A stretch of 64,000 nt of DNA, taken from contig NZ_VKAC01000008.1 in the NCBI RefSeq assembly GCF_008041935.1, positions 1 to 64,000 on the forward strand, in the 5' to 3' direction. The DNA comes from Quadrisphaera setariae. Lineage in GTDB: Bacteria; Actinomycetota; Actinomycetes; Actinomycetales; Quadrisphaeraceae. Below the pieces are notes generated by a model. It was not told the DNA's origin, searched no databases, and saw only the letters and a list, made by a program, of their open reading frames with translations. A program made the translations under genes and the position numbers. Below, piece by piece: positions 14,697-24,276 of this stretch (the stretch's first letter is position 1; each line of letters begins with the position of its first letter).

Positions 14697-17645
14697 TCAG
14701 CCCATCGAGCCGTTGCGGGGGCGCGGCGCGGCGTGCCCCGCTGCTGGTCCGGGCGCGCGTCCCGACCTCAGCGAGGTCGACGACGCCGACAGGTCGGACA
14801 GGTCCGACAGGATCCGCGCGTGGCGGTCGCGCAGGGCCTCGACGTCGGCCTGGGCCTGCTCGAGCACCGCCTCGGCCTCCTCGCGGAGCCGCTCGGACTC
14901 CTTCGCGGCGGCCTCGAGCAGGCGGTGCGCGGCGGTGCGCGCCTCGGTGAGCAGCGCCTCGGCCTCCACGGAGGCGGACCGATGCTGCTCGGCAGCCTCG
15001 CTGCGGGCGCGGGCGACCTCCTCGGCCACCTGGTCCACGAGCTCGCGGGCACCGGCCTCGGCCTCGGCGGCCGTCCGCGCCGCGGCAGCGGCGGTGTCCG
15101 CGGCCTGCGCCGCGGCGGTCTCCACGAGGCGGGCGGCCTCGGACTGGGCCAGCTGGAGCGCCTCGCGCGCGGCGCTGCGGGCCGAGGTGGCCTCGCGCTG
15201 CGCGCTGGAGCGCAGCTCGGCGGCCTCGGAGCGCGCGGTGACCAGCAGGTCCTCGACCTCGCGGATCGCCGTGGTGCGCCGCTCCCGGACGTCCTCGTCG
15301 GCAGCGGTGCGCAGCTGGGTGGCGGCCTGCTCGGCTGCCTGGCGCAGCTCGGTGGCGATCCGCTCGGAGGAGGCGCGGACCTCCTGCGCGGTCCGCTCGG
15401 CGGCGTCGAGCACCTGCTCGGCGTGCTCGGCGGCCGTGCGGCGCAGCTCGGCCACGTCGAAGTCCGCCGCCTGCTGCTCGCGCTCGAGGCGCTCGGTGGC
15501 GGCCGTCGCGACCTGCTGGGCGCGCTCGCGCACGTCGCGGACGAGGGCGGCGGCCTCGGCGCGGGCGGTGCGGGTCGCCTCGTCAGCGGCCCCGGCGGCC
15601 TCGTCGAGCAGGCGGGCGGCCTCCGCCTCCGCGGTGGCGCGGACGGCCTCCGCCTCGGCGCGCGCGGCGACGACCTCGTCGGCAGCGCCGTCGCGCAGAG
15701 CCTCGGCGTGCGCGCTGACGGCGGTCAGGGACTCCTTGGCCTCCGCGTAGGCCTCGGCGGTCACACGGCGGGCCTCGGCCTCCGCCTGCTGGCGGACCCG
15801 CTCGGCCTCGTGCTGGGAGGTCGCCAGCAGCGTCGACGCCTCGGCGCGGGCAGCGGCCAGGAGCTCGGCGGCCTCGGCCTCCAGGGCGGTGCGGGCGGCC
15901 TCGGCGTCGTTGAGGAGGGAGACACCCCGCTGGCGGGCGAGGGTCAGCAGCTCCTCGGCGTCCACCTGGGCGGCAGCCCGGACGTCGTCGGCGTCCGCGG
16001 CGGCCGCGGTGGCGATGCGGCCGGCCTGGGCGCGAGCGGAGGCGAGCAGCTCATCGAGCTCCTGGGCGGCCTCCTCGCGGGCGGCGTCCGCGCCGCAGGT
16101 GACCCCCTCGGCCTCCGCGCGGGCCGTCGCCAGCACGGCGGCGGCGCCGGCGCGGGCGCTGGCGAGCACCTGCTCGCGGTCGTCCAGGGTCGCGACGCGC
16201 ACGGCCTCGGACTCGTCCCGGGAGGCGCGCAGCAGCACCTCGGCGTCGGTGCGGGCCTGCTCCAGCAGCGCCTCGCCCTCCGCGCGGGCGGTCTCGCGCA
16301 CCCGCTCGACGTCGGCGAGAGCGGCCTCGCGCTCCTCTCCGATCGCGGCGAAGACGGCGTCCCTGCCGGCGTCGATGTCCGCCTGGGCTGCGCGCAGCTG
16401 GTGCGCCACCAGCTCGGCCGCCTCGGCGCGCGCGACCTGGGCCGCGCCTGCGGCCTCCTCGCGCAGCAGCGCCGCCTCGACCTCCGCCTGCTCGGCGGTG
16501 CGCCGGGCCTGCTCCACGGCGGCGGCCCGCAGGGCGTCGGCCTCGTCGCGGGCGGACGCCAGGGCCATCGCAGCCGCGGCTGCCGCCGCAGCGGCGAGCT
16601 CCTCGCGCTCGTGCTCGGCGTCCGCCACCAGCTGGTGGGCGTCGGCGCGGGCCTGCTCCAGCAGAGCCGTGGCCACCGCGGCGGCCTCGGCGGCTGCGGC
16701 GCGCTCGGCCTCGGTCCTCCGGAGCGCCTCGTGGGCCTCCGCCTGGGCGCCGGCCCGCGCCTCCAGGGCCTGCTGCACCGTGAGGGCCGCCTCGTGGGTC
16801 ACCTGCGCCGCGCGGGCCGCGGCCTCGTCGACGACCGTCTCGGCCACCGAGCGCAGCACGCTGACGCGGTCTTCGAGGGTGGTGCCCTCGGCGAGGAACC
16901 CCGCGCGGCGCGCGTCCATCGCGGCGAGGTCGGCGCGCATCTCGACCACCTGCTGGCGCAGGGACGTGTACTCCTCGCCCATGGCAGCCAGCGCCTCCCG
17001 CCCCTGGGCGGTGCGCTCCTCCAGCAGCGCCGCCTCCTGCGAGGCCCGGGCCACCAGGCCGTCGGCGCGGTCCTCGGCGCTGCCGATGACCAGGGCGGCC
17101 TCGCGGTCGGCAGCGGCGCGCACCTCGTCGGCGTGGCGCTGGGCCAGGCCGAGCAGGTCCACCGCCTGGCGGTAGCGGGAGGGGTCCACCCCCGCCTGCT
17201 CGGCGCGGTCGGCGCGGGGCGCGCGGGTCACGGGCGCGGCTCCCCGCCAGTGCTCCTGCTCGGCGGGCGACGGGTGGTGCAGCGCGGGCGCGGTGGGCGG
17301 CAGCTGGACCCGCTGCGGAGCCTGCTGCGGAGCCGGCGGGAGGGCCGTCGGGTGGGTCTGTCCGTCACGCAGGTCGATCATCGAGCGCCTCCCGGCGGTC
17401 TGCCCTGCGGGCCAGGTCGTGTCGTGGCGGAGCGCGCCGGGGCGCTCGTCGCCGGACGGTGCTGCGGCTGGGCCGGCCTCGTCAGCCGGAGGCGCGGTGA
17501 GCGCGGAGGCACGGGCTGCGCGGGGGGTCATGCGGACCCACGCCGGGCGGGCGGCGTCGACGGCGAGGTCGTGGGCGTCGTCGGAGGTGTCCTGGGCGAC
17601 GCCGCGAGACGGGTCGCCCGAGAGTCCGGGTCTGTGCGTCTCCAT
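14697..17645 (-). CDS. Scy/FilP-like giant coiled-coil protein
   Basis: A 982-residue protein that is almost entirely coiled coil from ~170 to ~960, rich in Ala, Glu, Arg, Gln and Asp. It shows repeated blocks such as EAARLL, ARAEAE and LLxxAR at roughly regular spacing. The N-terminal ~150 residues are Pro/Ala-rich and disordered; the C-terminus ends in a short Pro/Gly tail. In Actinomycetota such proteins (Scy, FilP, often mis-named cellulose-binding) build polar or cytoskeletal scaffolds with DivIVA. An internal ATG at 17381 has GGGAGG seven bases upstream and would give 894 residues. I keep 17645 because the extra part has coding-like third-position GC. Confidence 0.72.
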   Translation of the reverse strand: METHRPGLSGDPSRGVAQDTSDDAHDLAVDAARPAWVRMTPRAARASALTAPPADEAGPAAAPSGDERPGALRHDTTWPAGQTAGRRSMIDLRDGQTHPTALPPAPQQAPQRVQLPPTAPALHHPSPAEQEHWRGAAPVTRAPRADRAEQAGVDPSRYRQAVDLLGLAQRHADEVRAAADREAALVIGSAEDRADGLVARASQEAALLEERTAQGREALAAMGEEYTSLRQQVVEMRADLAAMDARRAGFLAEGTTLEDRVSVLRSVAETVVDEAAARAAQVTHEAALTVQQALEARAGAQAEAHEALRRTEAERAAAAEAAAVATALLEQARADAHQLVADAEHEREELAAAAAAAAAMALASARDEADALRAAAVEQARRTAEQAEVEAALLREEAAGAAQVARAEAAELVAHQLRAAQADIDAGRDAVFAAIGEEREAALADVERVRETARAEGEALLEQARTDAEVLLRASRDESEAVRVATLDDREQVLASARAGAAAVLATARAEAEGVTCGADAAREEAAQELDELLASARAQAGRIATAAAADADDVRAAAQVDAEELLTLARQRGVSLLNDAEAARTALEAEAAELLAAARAEASTLLATSQHEAERVRQQAEAEARRVTAEAYAEAKESLTAVSAHAEALRDGAADEVVAARAEAEAVRATAEAEAARLLDEAAGAADEATRTARAEAAALVRDVRERAQQVATAATERLEREQQAADFDVAELRRTAAEHAEQVLDAAERTAQEVRASSERIATELRQAAEQAATQLRTAADEDVRERRTTAIREVEDLLVTARSEAAELRSSAQREATSARSAAREALQLAQSEAARLVETAAAQAADTAAAAARTAAEAEAGARELVDQVAEEVARARSEAAEQHRSASVEAEALLTEARTAAHRLLEAAAKESERLREEAEAVLEQAQADVEALRDRHARILSDLSDLSASSTSLRSGRAPGPAAGHAAPRPRNGSMG

Positions 17646-17869
17646 GCACGGATCGTGACACCTCGAACGCTCTCAGCGTGGGACTTCCGGCGCGTCGAGG
17701 CATGTCGCCAGGTCCCGTGACCTGCCCAGGAAGCTGCTCCACCGAGGCGAACCAGGACAGATCAACTCTCCCGATCACCGACCGCGTGACTCGTGTGACT
17801 GCTGTGAACGATGGTGCACCCATCTACCCATGACGTGCAGCACGCGCCCCGCGCTCCGGCGTGTCGCGC
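17646..17869. promoter_or_regulatory. Upstream region of the coiled-coil gene
   Basis: These 224 bases separate the PKD-protein stop from the coiled-coil start and hold no credible gene. They are less GC-rich than the surroundings (for example around 17760-17820) and probably contain the promoter of the coiled-coil gene. No clear operator or hairpin was found. Confidence 0.35.
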
Positions 17870-18781
17870 TCACCCGACCGCGTCCCCGACGAGCGCAGCA
17901 GCGCCGGCCAGCACGGCCAGGGGCACCGGCGGGGAGGGCACGTCGACGGTGCCCGCCACCGCCGTGAACGCCCCGCCCTCCACGGAGTACTCCCCCGCGT
18001 AGGTGGTGGTGAGCACCACCTGCACGTCGCCGCCGCGCTCGTAGGTGTGCGTGGTCCGCAGCGCGGGGAACAGGGCGCCGGGGTCCGGCGTCGGGCCGAG
18101 CACCGTGCCGTCGCCGAAGTCCCACGTGTACGCCACCGGGGTGGCCCGCACGGCCACGGCCGCCCCCAGCACCGCCGTCTGCAGCGCCACCGCCGTCGTC
18201 CCGGCCACCGCGTTGACCGGCACCCCCACCAGCGCGTACCCGTTGCCGGGCTCGAGCACCACCGCCTGGCCCGGGATCGGCAGGCTGCGGAGGTCGGCGA
18301 GGGTCAGCCCCGGGACCGCCTCGCCGTCGGTGGCCTCCTGACGGGTCAGGCAGCGGGTGCCCGACGCCGACCACGTGGCGCCGTCGGTGGAGCGGAACTG
18401 CCGGTACTGCAGCCGCGGTGGCGTGCACTGCGCAGCGGCCAGCTCGCAGGTCGTGGAGGTGGGGGCGTCCAGCGTGTTGCCGTCGCAGGCCAGCACGTAC
18501 CGGTAGCGGTAGCGGGGTCCGCTCGGCGCGGTCGCTCCCCCACCGCCCTGCTCCGCCGAGCCGCGCCCGCTGCCCGGCACGTGCTCGTGGCAGCCCACGT
18601 CCACGGAGCGGTCGCCGAGCGCGCCACCGCAGCCGACGGCCGCGGCTGTCGGTGACGCTCCCGGCACCGCCACGGCCACCACCGCCAGGACCACCAGGAC
18701 GACGAGCGCCACCGCCCGGGTCGCCAGGCGGAGCGCGGCGGGGCGCTGCGTCAGACGGGTCCTGCCCGTGGCGGTGATCAC
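17870..18781 (-). CDS. Secreted PKD-domain protein
   Basis: About 303 residues from a GTG at 18781. A basic N-region (RLTQRPAALRLATR) and a long hydrophobic stretch ending in ASPTAAAVGC form a signal peptide. The mature part has several cysteine pairs and one PKD-type motif YTWDFGDGT followed by the TTHTYERGGDVQVVLTTTY strand. Family members are extracellular and often linked to surface structures. The start is uncertain: longer in-frame starts exist up to 19183 but would overlap the divergent TspO-like gene. Confidence 0.7.
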   Translation of the reverse strand: MITATGRTRLTQRPAALRLATRAVALVVLVVLAVVAVAVPGASPTAAAVGCGGALGDRSVDVGCHEHVPGSGRGSAEQGGGGATAPSGPRYRYRYVLACDGNTLDAPTSTTCELAAAQCTPPRLQYRQFRSTDGATWSASGTRCLTRQEATDGEAVPGLTLADLRSLPIPGQAVVLEPGNGYALVGVPVNAVAGTTAVALQTAVLGAAVAVRATPVAYTWDFGDGTVLGPTPDPGALFPALRTTHTYERGGDVQVVLTTTYAGEYSVEGGAFTAVAGTVDVPSPPVPLAVLAGAAALVGDAVG

Positions 18782-18968
18782 GGGCGCAGCCTGGGGGACC
18801 GGCGCGGCACACCGGGCGCGGGCGCCCCCTCCCGGACCAGGCCCGTGCTCCCGTCGGGCCCGAGCTGCAGCGGGCGGTGACGGACGGCCACCGCTCGGTG
18901 GTCGCTCCTGCGCCGCCAGCGGCCCCCTCTCTTTACTCGCCCTTGACCATCCGGTGAGAGACTGGGAC

Positions 18969-19883
18969 ATGCCCGCCGGCGTCCTCGGTCCCCCGTCCTC
19001 GCCCACCACCCACAGGCCCTCGCTCGCCTCGCGCGCGCGGCGGTGGACCGTCGCCGTGCTCGCGGCTGCGCAGGTCCTCGCCGCCGTGGTCGCCTCCGTG
19101 CTCGGGGGTGGCCGGCCGACGGGCTCGAGCGGCGCGGACGCCTCGGGCCTGCTCATCACCCCTGCCGGGTACGCGTTCTCCATCTGGGGCCTCGTGGTGG
19201 CCGCCTGCCTGGCGTACGCCGCCTACCAGCTGCCGGCGGGCCGCGGCGACGAGCCGCCCTACCGCCGGGTGGCCTGGCCGCTGGCCGGCATCATGGCGTG
19301 CTTCGTGGCCTGGCTCGTGCTGGCGGCCACCGCACCGGTCTGGACCACCGCCGCCGTCTTCGCGCTGATGCTCGTGCTGCTGGTGGTCGCCTACGACACG
19401 GCCCTGCGCCACCGCCGGCTCATGCGCCTGCCCGGCCGTCTGCTGCTGCTCGGCGCGCTCGGCGTCTACACCGGCTGGGCCGCGGTGGCGGTCCCCGTCA
19501 ACGTCGCCTCGGTCCTGGTCGAGGCCGGCGCTCCGACCGCAGGCGGTGGCGCCGTCGCGTGGCAGGCGGGTGTGCTGGTGGTGGCGCTGGGCGCGGGCGT
19601 CGCGGTGGTGCGCCGCTGGCGCGCACGCGCGGCGAGCACGCTCGCGGTGGTGTGGGCGCTCATGGCCGTCGCGTTCGGGGCCGGGGCGCGCGACGGCGGC
19701 GCAGTGCTCGCGGCAGCGGCTGCCGTGGGCGCCGTCGCGCTGCTGGGCTGGGCGGTGTGGTCTCGCTGGGAGGACCTGCGCCGGCGCGTCCAGGCGGCCA
19801 CCGTCCGCGTCGGCGGGCCCGGGGGCCCCTTCGGTCCCGGGGGCCCGGGAGCGCCCGGCGGCCCCTTCGGCCCGCGCCCCTGA
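18969..19883 (+). CDS. TspO/MBR-related membrane protein
   Basis: A 304-residue membrane protein with about eight hydrophobic helices. TPAGYAFSIWGLVVAACLAY matches the P-x-G-Y-x-F-x-I-W motif of the tryptophan-rich sensory (TspO-like) family. It is longer than classic 150-residue TspO and belongs to the larger actinobacterial branch. The C-terminus is a Gly/Pro/Phe repeat tail. The function is unknown; classic members bind porphyrins and other hydrophobic ligands. Its start diverges from the PKD gene. Confidence 0.7.
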   Translation: MPAGVLGPPSSPTTHRPSLASRARRWTVAVLAAAQVLAAVVASVLGGGRPTGSSGADASGLLITPAGYAFSIWGLVVAACLAYAAYQLPAGRGDEPPYRRVAWPLAGIMACFVAWLVLAATAPVWTTAAVFALMLVLLVVAYDTALRHRRLMRLPGRLLLLGALGVYTGWAAVAVPVNVASVLVEAGAPTAGGGAVAWQAGVLVVALGAGVAVVRRWRARAASTLAVVWALMAVAFGAGARDGGAVLAAAAAVGAVALLGWAVWSRWEDLRRRVQAATVRVGGPGGPFGPGGPGAPGGPFGPRP

Positions 19884-19927
19884 CCCCGCCCGCAGCACCA
19901 CGTCCGGCGTGTCGGCAACGTCCATGA

Positions 19928-20410
19928 TCACGAACGGGGCGGGGGGTCTCCGTCGCCGTGGCCCAGGGCGAGCATCGCCTCGAGCATCTCCGAGCGCAGC
20001 CGCTCGATCTCCGGGGTGAGGCGCTCCACCGCCTGGCGCCGCCGCGGCGCGTCGCTGCGGCCCGACGTCGTCGTCCCCAGCAGGAGGTGCCTCGACCGCT
20101 CCAGCGCCTTCGCGCGCCGCAGCCACCCCTCCGCCTGCGCCACCTGGGCGGGGCTGCTGGCGCTCTCGGCGTCCGCCTTCGCGGACGTGGCGTGGTCGAC
20201 GAGGGCGGAGATCTCCTGCGCGAGGCGCGCGTCGGGGGTGCGCGCCGCACGTGCGTCTGACCAGCCCTGGGTGAGCGCGCGGAAGCGGTCGCGGGTCTCG
20301 GGCTCACGCAGGTAGGGCGCCACGATCGTCATCCAGCGGATGGCGTCGGGGCCCCGCTTGGCCGCCAGCGCGACCAGCTGGCGCAGCACGGCGGGGTTGA
20401 CGGCAGGCAC
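19928..20410 (-). CDS. Conserved hypothetical helical protein
   Basis: I do not recognise this 160-residue protein. It is mostly helical and basic, with no signal or membrane segment. It begins MPAVNPAVLRQLVALAAKRG, which looks like an actinobacterial helical family. It has a central Ala/Glu-rich stretch (AEGWLRRAKALERSRHLL) and a short Pro tail. It is convergent with the TspO-like gene and divergent from the oxidoreductase. Confidence 0.6.
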   Translation of the reverse strand: MPAVNPAVLRQLVALAAKRGPDAIRWMTIVAPYLREPETRDRFRALTQGWSDARAARTPDARLAQEISALVDHATSAKADAESASSPAQVAQAEGWLRRAKALERSRHLLLGTTTSGRSDAPRRRQAVERLTPEIERLRSEMLEAMLALGHGDGDPPPRS

Positions 20411-20507
20411 TCCGCCATCGTGGCCCGGCGGGCACCCCGACGCACGAGGACGGGCACGGGAACGAACGCGGGAACGAACGCGGAGCGGTGCGCGAGAGGA
20501 TCAGCCC

Positions 20508-21971
20508 GTGGGCTCATCTGCGAACGGCCTCGGTGGTGGCGGGGTCAGCTTCTGGTGGCACCAGCTGGGCGGCGCGCCGCGCCAGCGGCCACCGCTGCCG
20601 CGGCCCCCGTCGTCGTCCTCACCGGCGCTGGAGTGCGACGTCGCGGTGGTGGGAGCCGGCTACACCGGCCTGTGGACCGCGTACTACCTCAAGCGGGCGG
20701 ACCCGTCGCTGCGCGTCGTCGTCCTCGAGCAGGCCTTCGCGGGGTACGGCGCGTCGGGCCGCAACGGCGGCTGGCTGACCAACGAGATCACCGGTGGGGT
20801 GGAGGGGTACCGCGCCAGCCACGGCCCGGCGGCGGTCGACGCGTTCCAGCTGGCGGTGGACGAGACCGTCGCCGAGGTGGTGCGCGTCGCGGAGGTGGAG
20901 GGCATCGACGCCGACGTCCACCTCGGTGGCGAGCACACCGTGGCGCGCGGTCCGGCGCAGCTGGCGCGACTGCGGGAGCTGCACGCGGGCATGGCCTCCC
21001 GGGCCGGCACCGACGTGCAGTGGCTGGACGCCGACGAGGCGTTCGAGCGCATCGGCGTGGCGGGGACGTCGGCAGCGGTGTGGCACCCGCACTGCGCCCG
21101 CATCCACCCCGCCAAGCTGGTGCGCGGGCTGGCCGAGGCCGTCGAGCGGCTCGGCGTGGAGGTCTACGAGGGCACCCGGGTCACCGAGGTCTCCCCCGGT
21201 CTGGCGCGGACCGAGGTCGACGGCGTGGCCGGCGACGTGCGCGCGCGGGTGGTGGTGCGGGCCACGGAGGGCTTCACCGCGGACGTCCGCGGGCACAGGC
21301 GCGACTGGCTGCCCATGAACTCCTCGATGGTGGCGACCGCGCCGCTGCCCTCTGCCGCGTGGGACGCCATCGGGTGGGACGGGCGCGCCACCCTCGGGGA
21401 CGCAGCGCACGTCTACATGTACGCGCAGCGCACCGCCGACGACAGGATCGCCCTCGGAGGCAGGGGCGTGCCGTACGCCTACGGCTCCCGGACCGCCCGG
21501 ACCACCGCGGACGGCGAGACGCCGGCCCGCACGGTGGAGGGGCTGCGCCGGGTGCTCGAGACCTTCTTCCCCGTGCTGCGCCAGCTCACGCCCGACGGGC
21601 GCGCGCCGCTGGAGCACGCGTGGTCGGGCGTGCTCGCGGTCCCGCGCGACTGGCACGCCTCCGTGGGCATCGAGCGCGCCGCCGACGGCACGGCGCTGGC
21701 CTGGGCGGGCGGGTACGTCGGCACCGGCGTCACGGCCACCAACCTCGCCGGCCGGACGCTGCGCGACCTCGTGCTCGGCGAGCGGACAGCCCTCACCGAG
21801 CTGCCGTGGGTGGGGCACCGGGTGCGCCGGTGGGAGCCCGAGCCGCTGCGGTGGCTGGCCGTGCACGGCCTGTACGCGGCCTACCGGGCAGCAGACGCCG
21901 CCGAGGCCCGCGGTCGCACGCGCACCTCACCGCTGGCGGTGCTCGCGGGGAAGGTCGCCGGTCACCACTGA
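20508..21971 (+). CDS. FAD-dependent oxidoreductase (PuuB/gamma-glutamylputrescine-oxidase-like)
   Basis: A 487-residue DAO-fold flavoprotein. VAVVGAGYTGLWTAYYLKR is the FAD motif, YGASGRNGGWL the conserved DAO segment, and AWAGGYVGTGVTATNLAGRT the C-terminal flavin contact. YGASGRNGG points to the OrdL/PuuB branch, which oxidises amines or N-alkyl amino acids. The GTG at 20508 has GAGAGGA eight bases upstream. A 2.5-copy tandem repeat of about 12 bases (GGGAACGAACGC) lies just upstream at 20455-20482. Confidence 0.8.
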   Translation: MGSSANGLGGGGVSFWWHQLGGAPRQRPPLPRPPSSSSPALECDVAVVGAGYTGLWTAYYLKRADPSLRVVVLEQAFAGYGASGRNGGWLTNEITGGVEGYRASHGPAAVDAFQLAVDETVAEVVRVAEVEGIDADVHLGGEHTVARGPAQLARLRELHAGMASRAGTDVQWLDADEAFERIGVAGTSAAVWHPHCARIHPAKLVRGLAEAVERLGVEVYEGTRVTEVSPGLARTEVDGVAGDVRARVVVRATEGFTADVRGHRRDWLPMNSSMVATAPLPSAAWDAIGWDGRATLGDAAHVYMYAQRTADDRIALGGRGVPYAYGSRTARTTADGETPARTVEGLRRVLETFFPVLRQLTPDGRAPLEHAWSGVLAVPRDWHASVGIERAADGTALAWAGGYVGTGVTATNLAGRTLRDLVLGERTALTELPWVGHRVRRWEPEPLRWLAVHGLYAAYRAADAAEARGRTRTSPLAVLAGKVAGHH

Positions 21972-22125
21972 GGACGACGACGACCCGCCCGCTGTGGCCC
22001 CGGCCGACTGCGCAGGGTGACCATCTCGGCAGGTTCCGAGGATGTGCCCCTTGGCGGTGACCACGTCGCCACGGCCGGTGACTGCTGCTCAGAACGGGTG
22101 ACCCTCGCACCGCTGCCGCAGCAGC

Positions 22126-23301
22126 TCAGGAAGGCCCCGCCGCGTCCTGCAGCGGGAGCAGCACGCGCAGGTGGTGCTCGTCGTCGTCCTGCTCCACCGC
22201 CACCGTCCCGCCCAGGCTCTCGGCGCGCTCCCGCAGCCCGACCAGCCCCAGGCCCGCACCGCCGACCCCGAGCGCCGTGCGCGGCGCTGCACCGGCGCCC
22301 GTCGTCCTGAGGTGCGTGACCACCTCCACCCGCACCCCGCGAGGTTCCTCGGCCAACGACACCGTCACCGACACCGGGGCTCCGGGCGCGTGCTTGCGCG
22401 CGTTCGTGAGGCCCTCCTGCACGATCCGGTAGACCGTGCCCTGCACCGCGTCGGGCACCGGCACGCCACCGCCGGGCAGCAGGCGCGGGTCCACGCCGAG
22501 CCGCCCGGCCGCGTTCGCCTCGCGCACGAGGCGCGGGAGCTCGTCCAGCCCGTGCGCCAGCGGCACCGCGCTCGCGCCGTCCGAGGACCGCAGGACCCCG
22601 AGCACGGCGCGCAGCTCGCCGATGGCCTTCGACGCGAGCTCGCGGACCGTCGCAGCCGCAGCCCGGGTGCTGTCCTCCCGGGTGCTCACCTGCAGGGCGC
22701 TGGCCTGGACGGCGATGAGGGAGACGTGGTGGGCCACCACGTCGTGCATCTCGCGGGCGAGGTGGGCGCGCTCCTCGGCCCGCGCGGACGCCGCAGCGGC
22801 GGCGCGCTCCGCCGCACGGGCCTCCTCCAGCTCGCGCCGCTGGCGCCGCTCCACGCCCAGCGACCGGCGCAGCGCGCCGAGCCCGACCGCCCCGGCGACG
22901 GACACGCCGGCGGTGAGGAACGCCGAGGTGTTGGCGGCGAGCATCCCCGGGTCCCACTGCGGCCACACCGTGATCACGTAGGAGGCCACCACCAGCAGTG
23001 CCACCACCCAGGCGCGCCGCTGGCGCTCACCGAGGGTGAAGAGCACCACGAGCGGCGCCAGGGTGCTCTGGGCCCAGCCCAGGGCCGGTACCCCGAGGAC
23101 CACCGCCGCCTCCGGCGACCACCGCCTCAGCGGGACCGCCACCAGCGCCAGCACGGACAGCACGAACGGCCGGTTCCACCCGGCGGTCTGGTTGGTGAAG
23201 CCCTGCGCCCAGCAGGCCAGCAGCAGCACCGCGTCCACGGCCACCGCACGGGCCAGGCGCGACCGGACCAGTCCCCGCAGCGCCCGTCCTCCTGCCACCA
23301 C
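22126..23301 (-). CDS. Sensor histidine kinase, HisKA_3 type (DesK-like)
   Basis: A 391-residue kinase with about five N-terminal membrane helices and no large external domain, then a coiled stretch. The dimerisation/phospho-acceptor helix is REMHDVVAHHVSLIAVQA, and the ATPase has an N-box IVQEGLTNARKHAPG and a G-box GLGLVGLRERAESLGG. Five helices plus HisKA_3 is the plan of DesK thermosensors. It follows the response regulator by three bases. The neighbouring desaturase gene strengthens the lipid/temperature link, but this rests on context. Confidence 0.87.
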   Translation of the reverse strand: MVAGGRALRGLVRSRLARAVAVDAVLLLACWAQGFTNQTAGWNRPFVLSVLALVAVPLRRWSPEAAVVLGVPALGWAQSTLAPLVVLFTLGERQRRAWVVALLVVASYVITVWPQWDPGMLAANTSAFLTAGVSVAGAVGLGALRRSLGVERRQRRELEEARAAERAAAAASARAEERAHLAREMHDVVAHHVSLIAVQASALQVSTREDSTRAAAATVRELASKAIGELRAVLGVLRSSDGASAVPLAHGLDELPRLVREANAAGRLGVDPRLLPGGGVPVPDAVQGTVYRIVQEGLTNARKHAPGAPVSVTVSLAEEPRGVRVEVVTHLRTTGAGAAPRTALGVGGAGLGLVGLRERAESLGGTVAVEQDDDEHHLRVLLPLQDAAGPS

Positions 23302-23304
23302 CGC

Positions 23305-23958
23305 TCAGGTCCCGGTCGGGACGAGGCCGGCCCGCACCGCCACCAGGGCGGCCTGCACCCGGTTCTCAGCGCCGAGCTTGGTGAGCACCGCGCTGACGTG
23401 GTACTTCACCGTGGCCTGCGAGAGGTGCAGCTCGTCGGCGACCTCGGCGTTGCCGAGACCCCGAGCCATGAGCACCAGCACCTCCCGCTCCCGCGGTGAG
23501 AGCAGCGCGACCTGCGCCACGGCGCCGGCGTCAGGTCGGCTGCGCAGGAACCCGTCGATGACGGGCCGCGTGACCTCGGCGGACAGCACCGCCGCTCCCC
23601 GCGCCAGGCGTCGCACGGCGTCGATGAGGTGCTCGGGGCTGGAGTCCTTGACCAGGTACCCGGCCGCTCCCAGCGACAGGGCCTCGGCCACGAGGGCGTC
23701 GTCGGCGAAGGAGGTCAGCACCGCCACCGCGGGTCGCGGCGGCGGGCAGGAGGCCACGTGCCGGAGCACCGTGAGCCCGTCGACGTAGGGCATCCGCAGG
23801 TCGCACAGGACGACGTCGGCCCTGTGCGCCGACAGCGCGGCCGCCGCGCCGACGCCGTCCACGGCGGCGACCACCTCGAGGTCGTCGGCCGAGCCGAGCA
23901 CCGTGCTCAGGGCCGTCCGCACCAGCTGCTCGTCGTCGACGACGAGCACGCGCACCAC
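23305..23958 (-). CDS. LuxR/NarL-type response regulator (DesR-like)
   Basis: A 217-residue regulator with a receiver domain (phospho-acceptor Asp in DVVLCDLRMPYVDGL, Lys in YLVKDSS) and a C-terminal NarL HTH (LSPREREVLVLMARGLGNAE, LHLSQATVKYHVSAVLTKLG). It precedes the kinase in one operon. A GTG at 23958, with GGTGGG seven bases upstream, is the best start. It diverges from the desaturase with ~320 bp between starts, the expected position for a regulator of that gene. Confidence 0.87.
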   Translation of the reverse strand: MVRVLVVDDEQLVRTALSTVLGSADDLEVVAAVDGVGAAAALSAHRADVVLCDLRMPYVDGLTVLRHVASCPPPRPAVAVLTSFADDALVAEALSLGAAGYLVKDSSPEHLIDAVRRLARGAAVLSAEVTRPVIDGFLRSRPDAGAVAQVALLSPREREVLVLMARGLGNAEVADELHLSQATVKYHVSAVLTKLGAENRVQAALVAVRAGLVPTGT

Positions 23959-24276
23959 CGTGCCACCCACCGTGCGACCGGGCGGTGGGCCGGGGTCAGG
24001 GGTGAGCTCCACGGGTGCAGTGAACCAGCCGGAGGCGGTGGCGTGATCCGCCGTGGGGCGGGACCGAGGTCGGCGAGGAGGCACCGGGACTGCCGCGGGT
24101 GCAGACCCACCCGGGTGGGTGTGTGACAGTTGGTCATGGGACTCCGGTCCCTCGCTGAACGGTCGGACGCGGCGTGCGCGAGCACGCGACGCGCACCGGG
24201 TGAGCAGTGCCTGACGCCCACCGGTGAGCGCCCGCGCCTGCGGTCCGCAGCCCGACCTTGCCTGAGGAGCCTCGCG
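23959..24276. promoter_or_regulatory. Divergent regulatory region, response regulator / desaturase
   Basis: These 318 bases contain no gene I can support. The notable feature is a perfect 16-bp palindrome at 24105-24120. The left part (23995-24060) is Gly/Pro-coding-like but has no start with a plausible ribosome site. Promoters for both directions should lie here. Confidence 0.5.
24105..24120. promoter_or_regulatory. Perfect 16-bp palindrome, candidate response-regulator operator
   Basis: ACCCACCCGGGTGGGT is fully self-complementary and lies ~157 bases upstream of the desaturase ATG and ~147 bases upstream of the regulator start. NarL-type regulators bind dyads as dimers, so this is the best candidate site for control of the desaturase. 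Confidence 0.5.

Noticed and set aside
14070-17720. 1216-codon plus-strand frame rich in Gly and Leu
   Set aside because: It mirrors the coiled-coil gene. The minus-strand reading gives regular heptad-like Ala/Glu/Arg content and a terminator, so the plus frame is a shadow.
20455-20482. Tandem GGGAACGAACGC units as a possible regulatory repeat
   Set aside because: Only about two and a half copies of a simple repeat; no dyad and no match elsewhere in the window.
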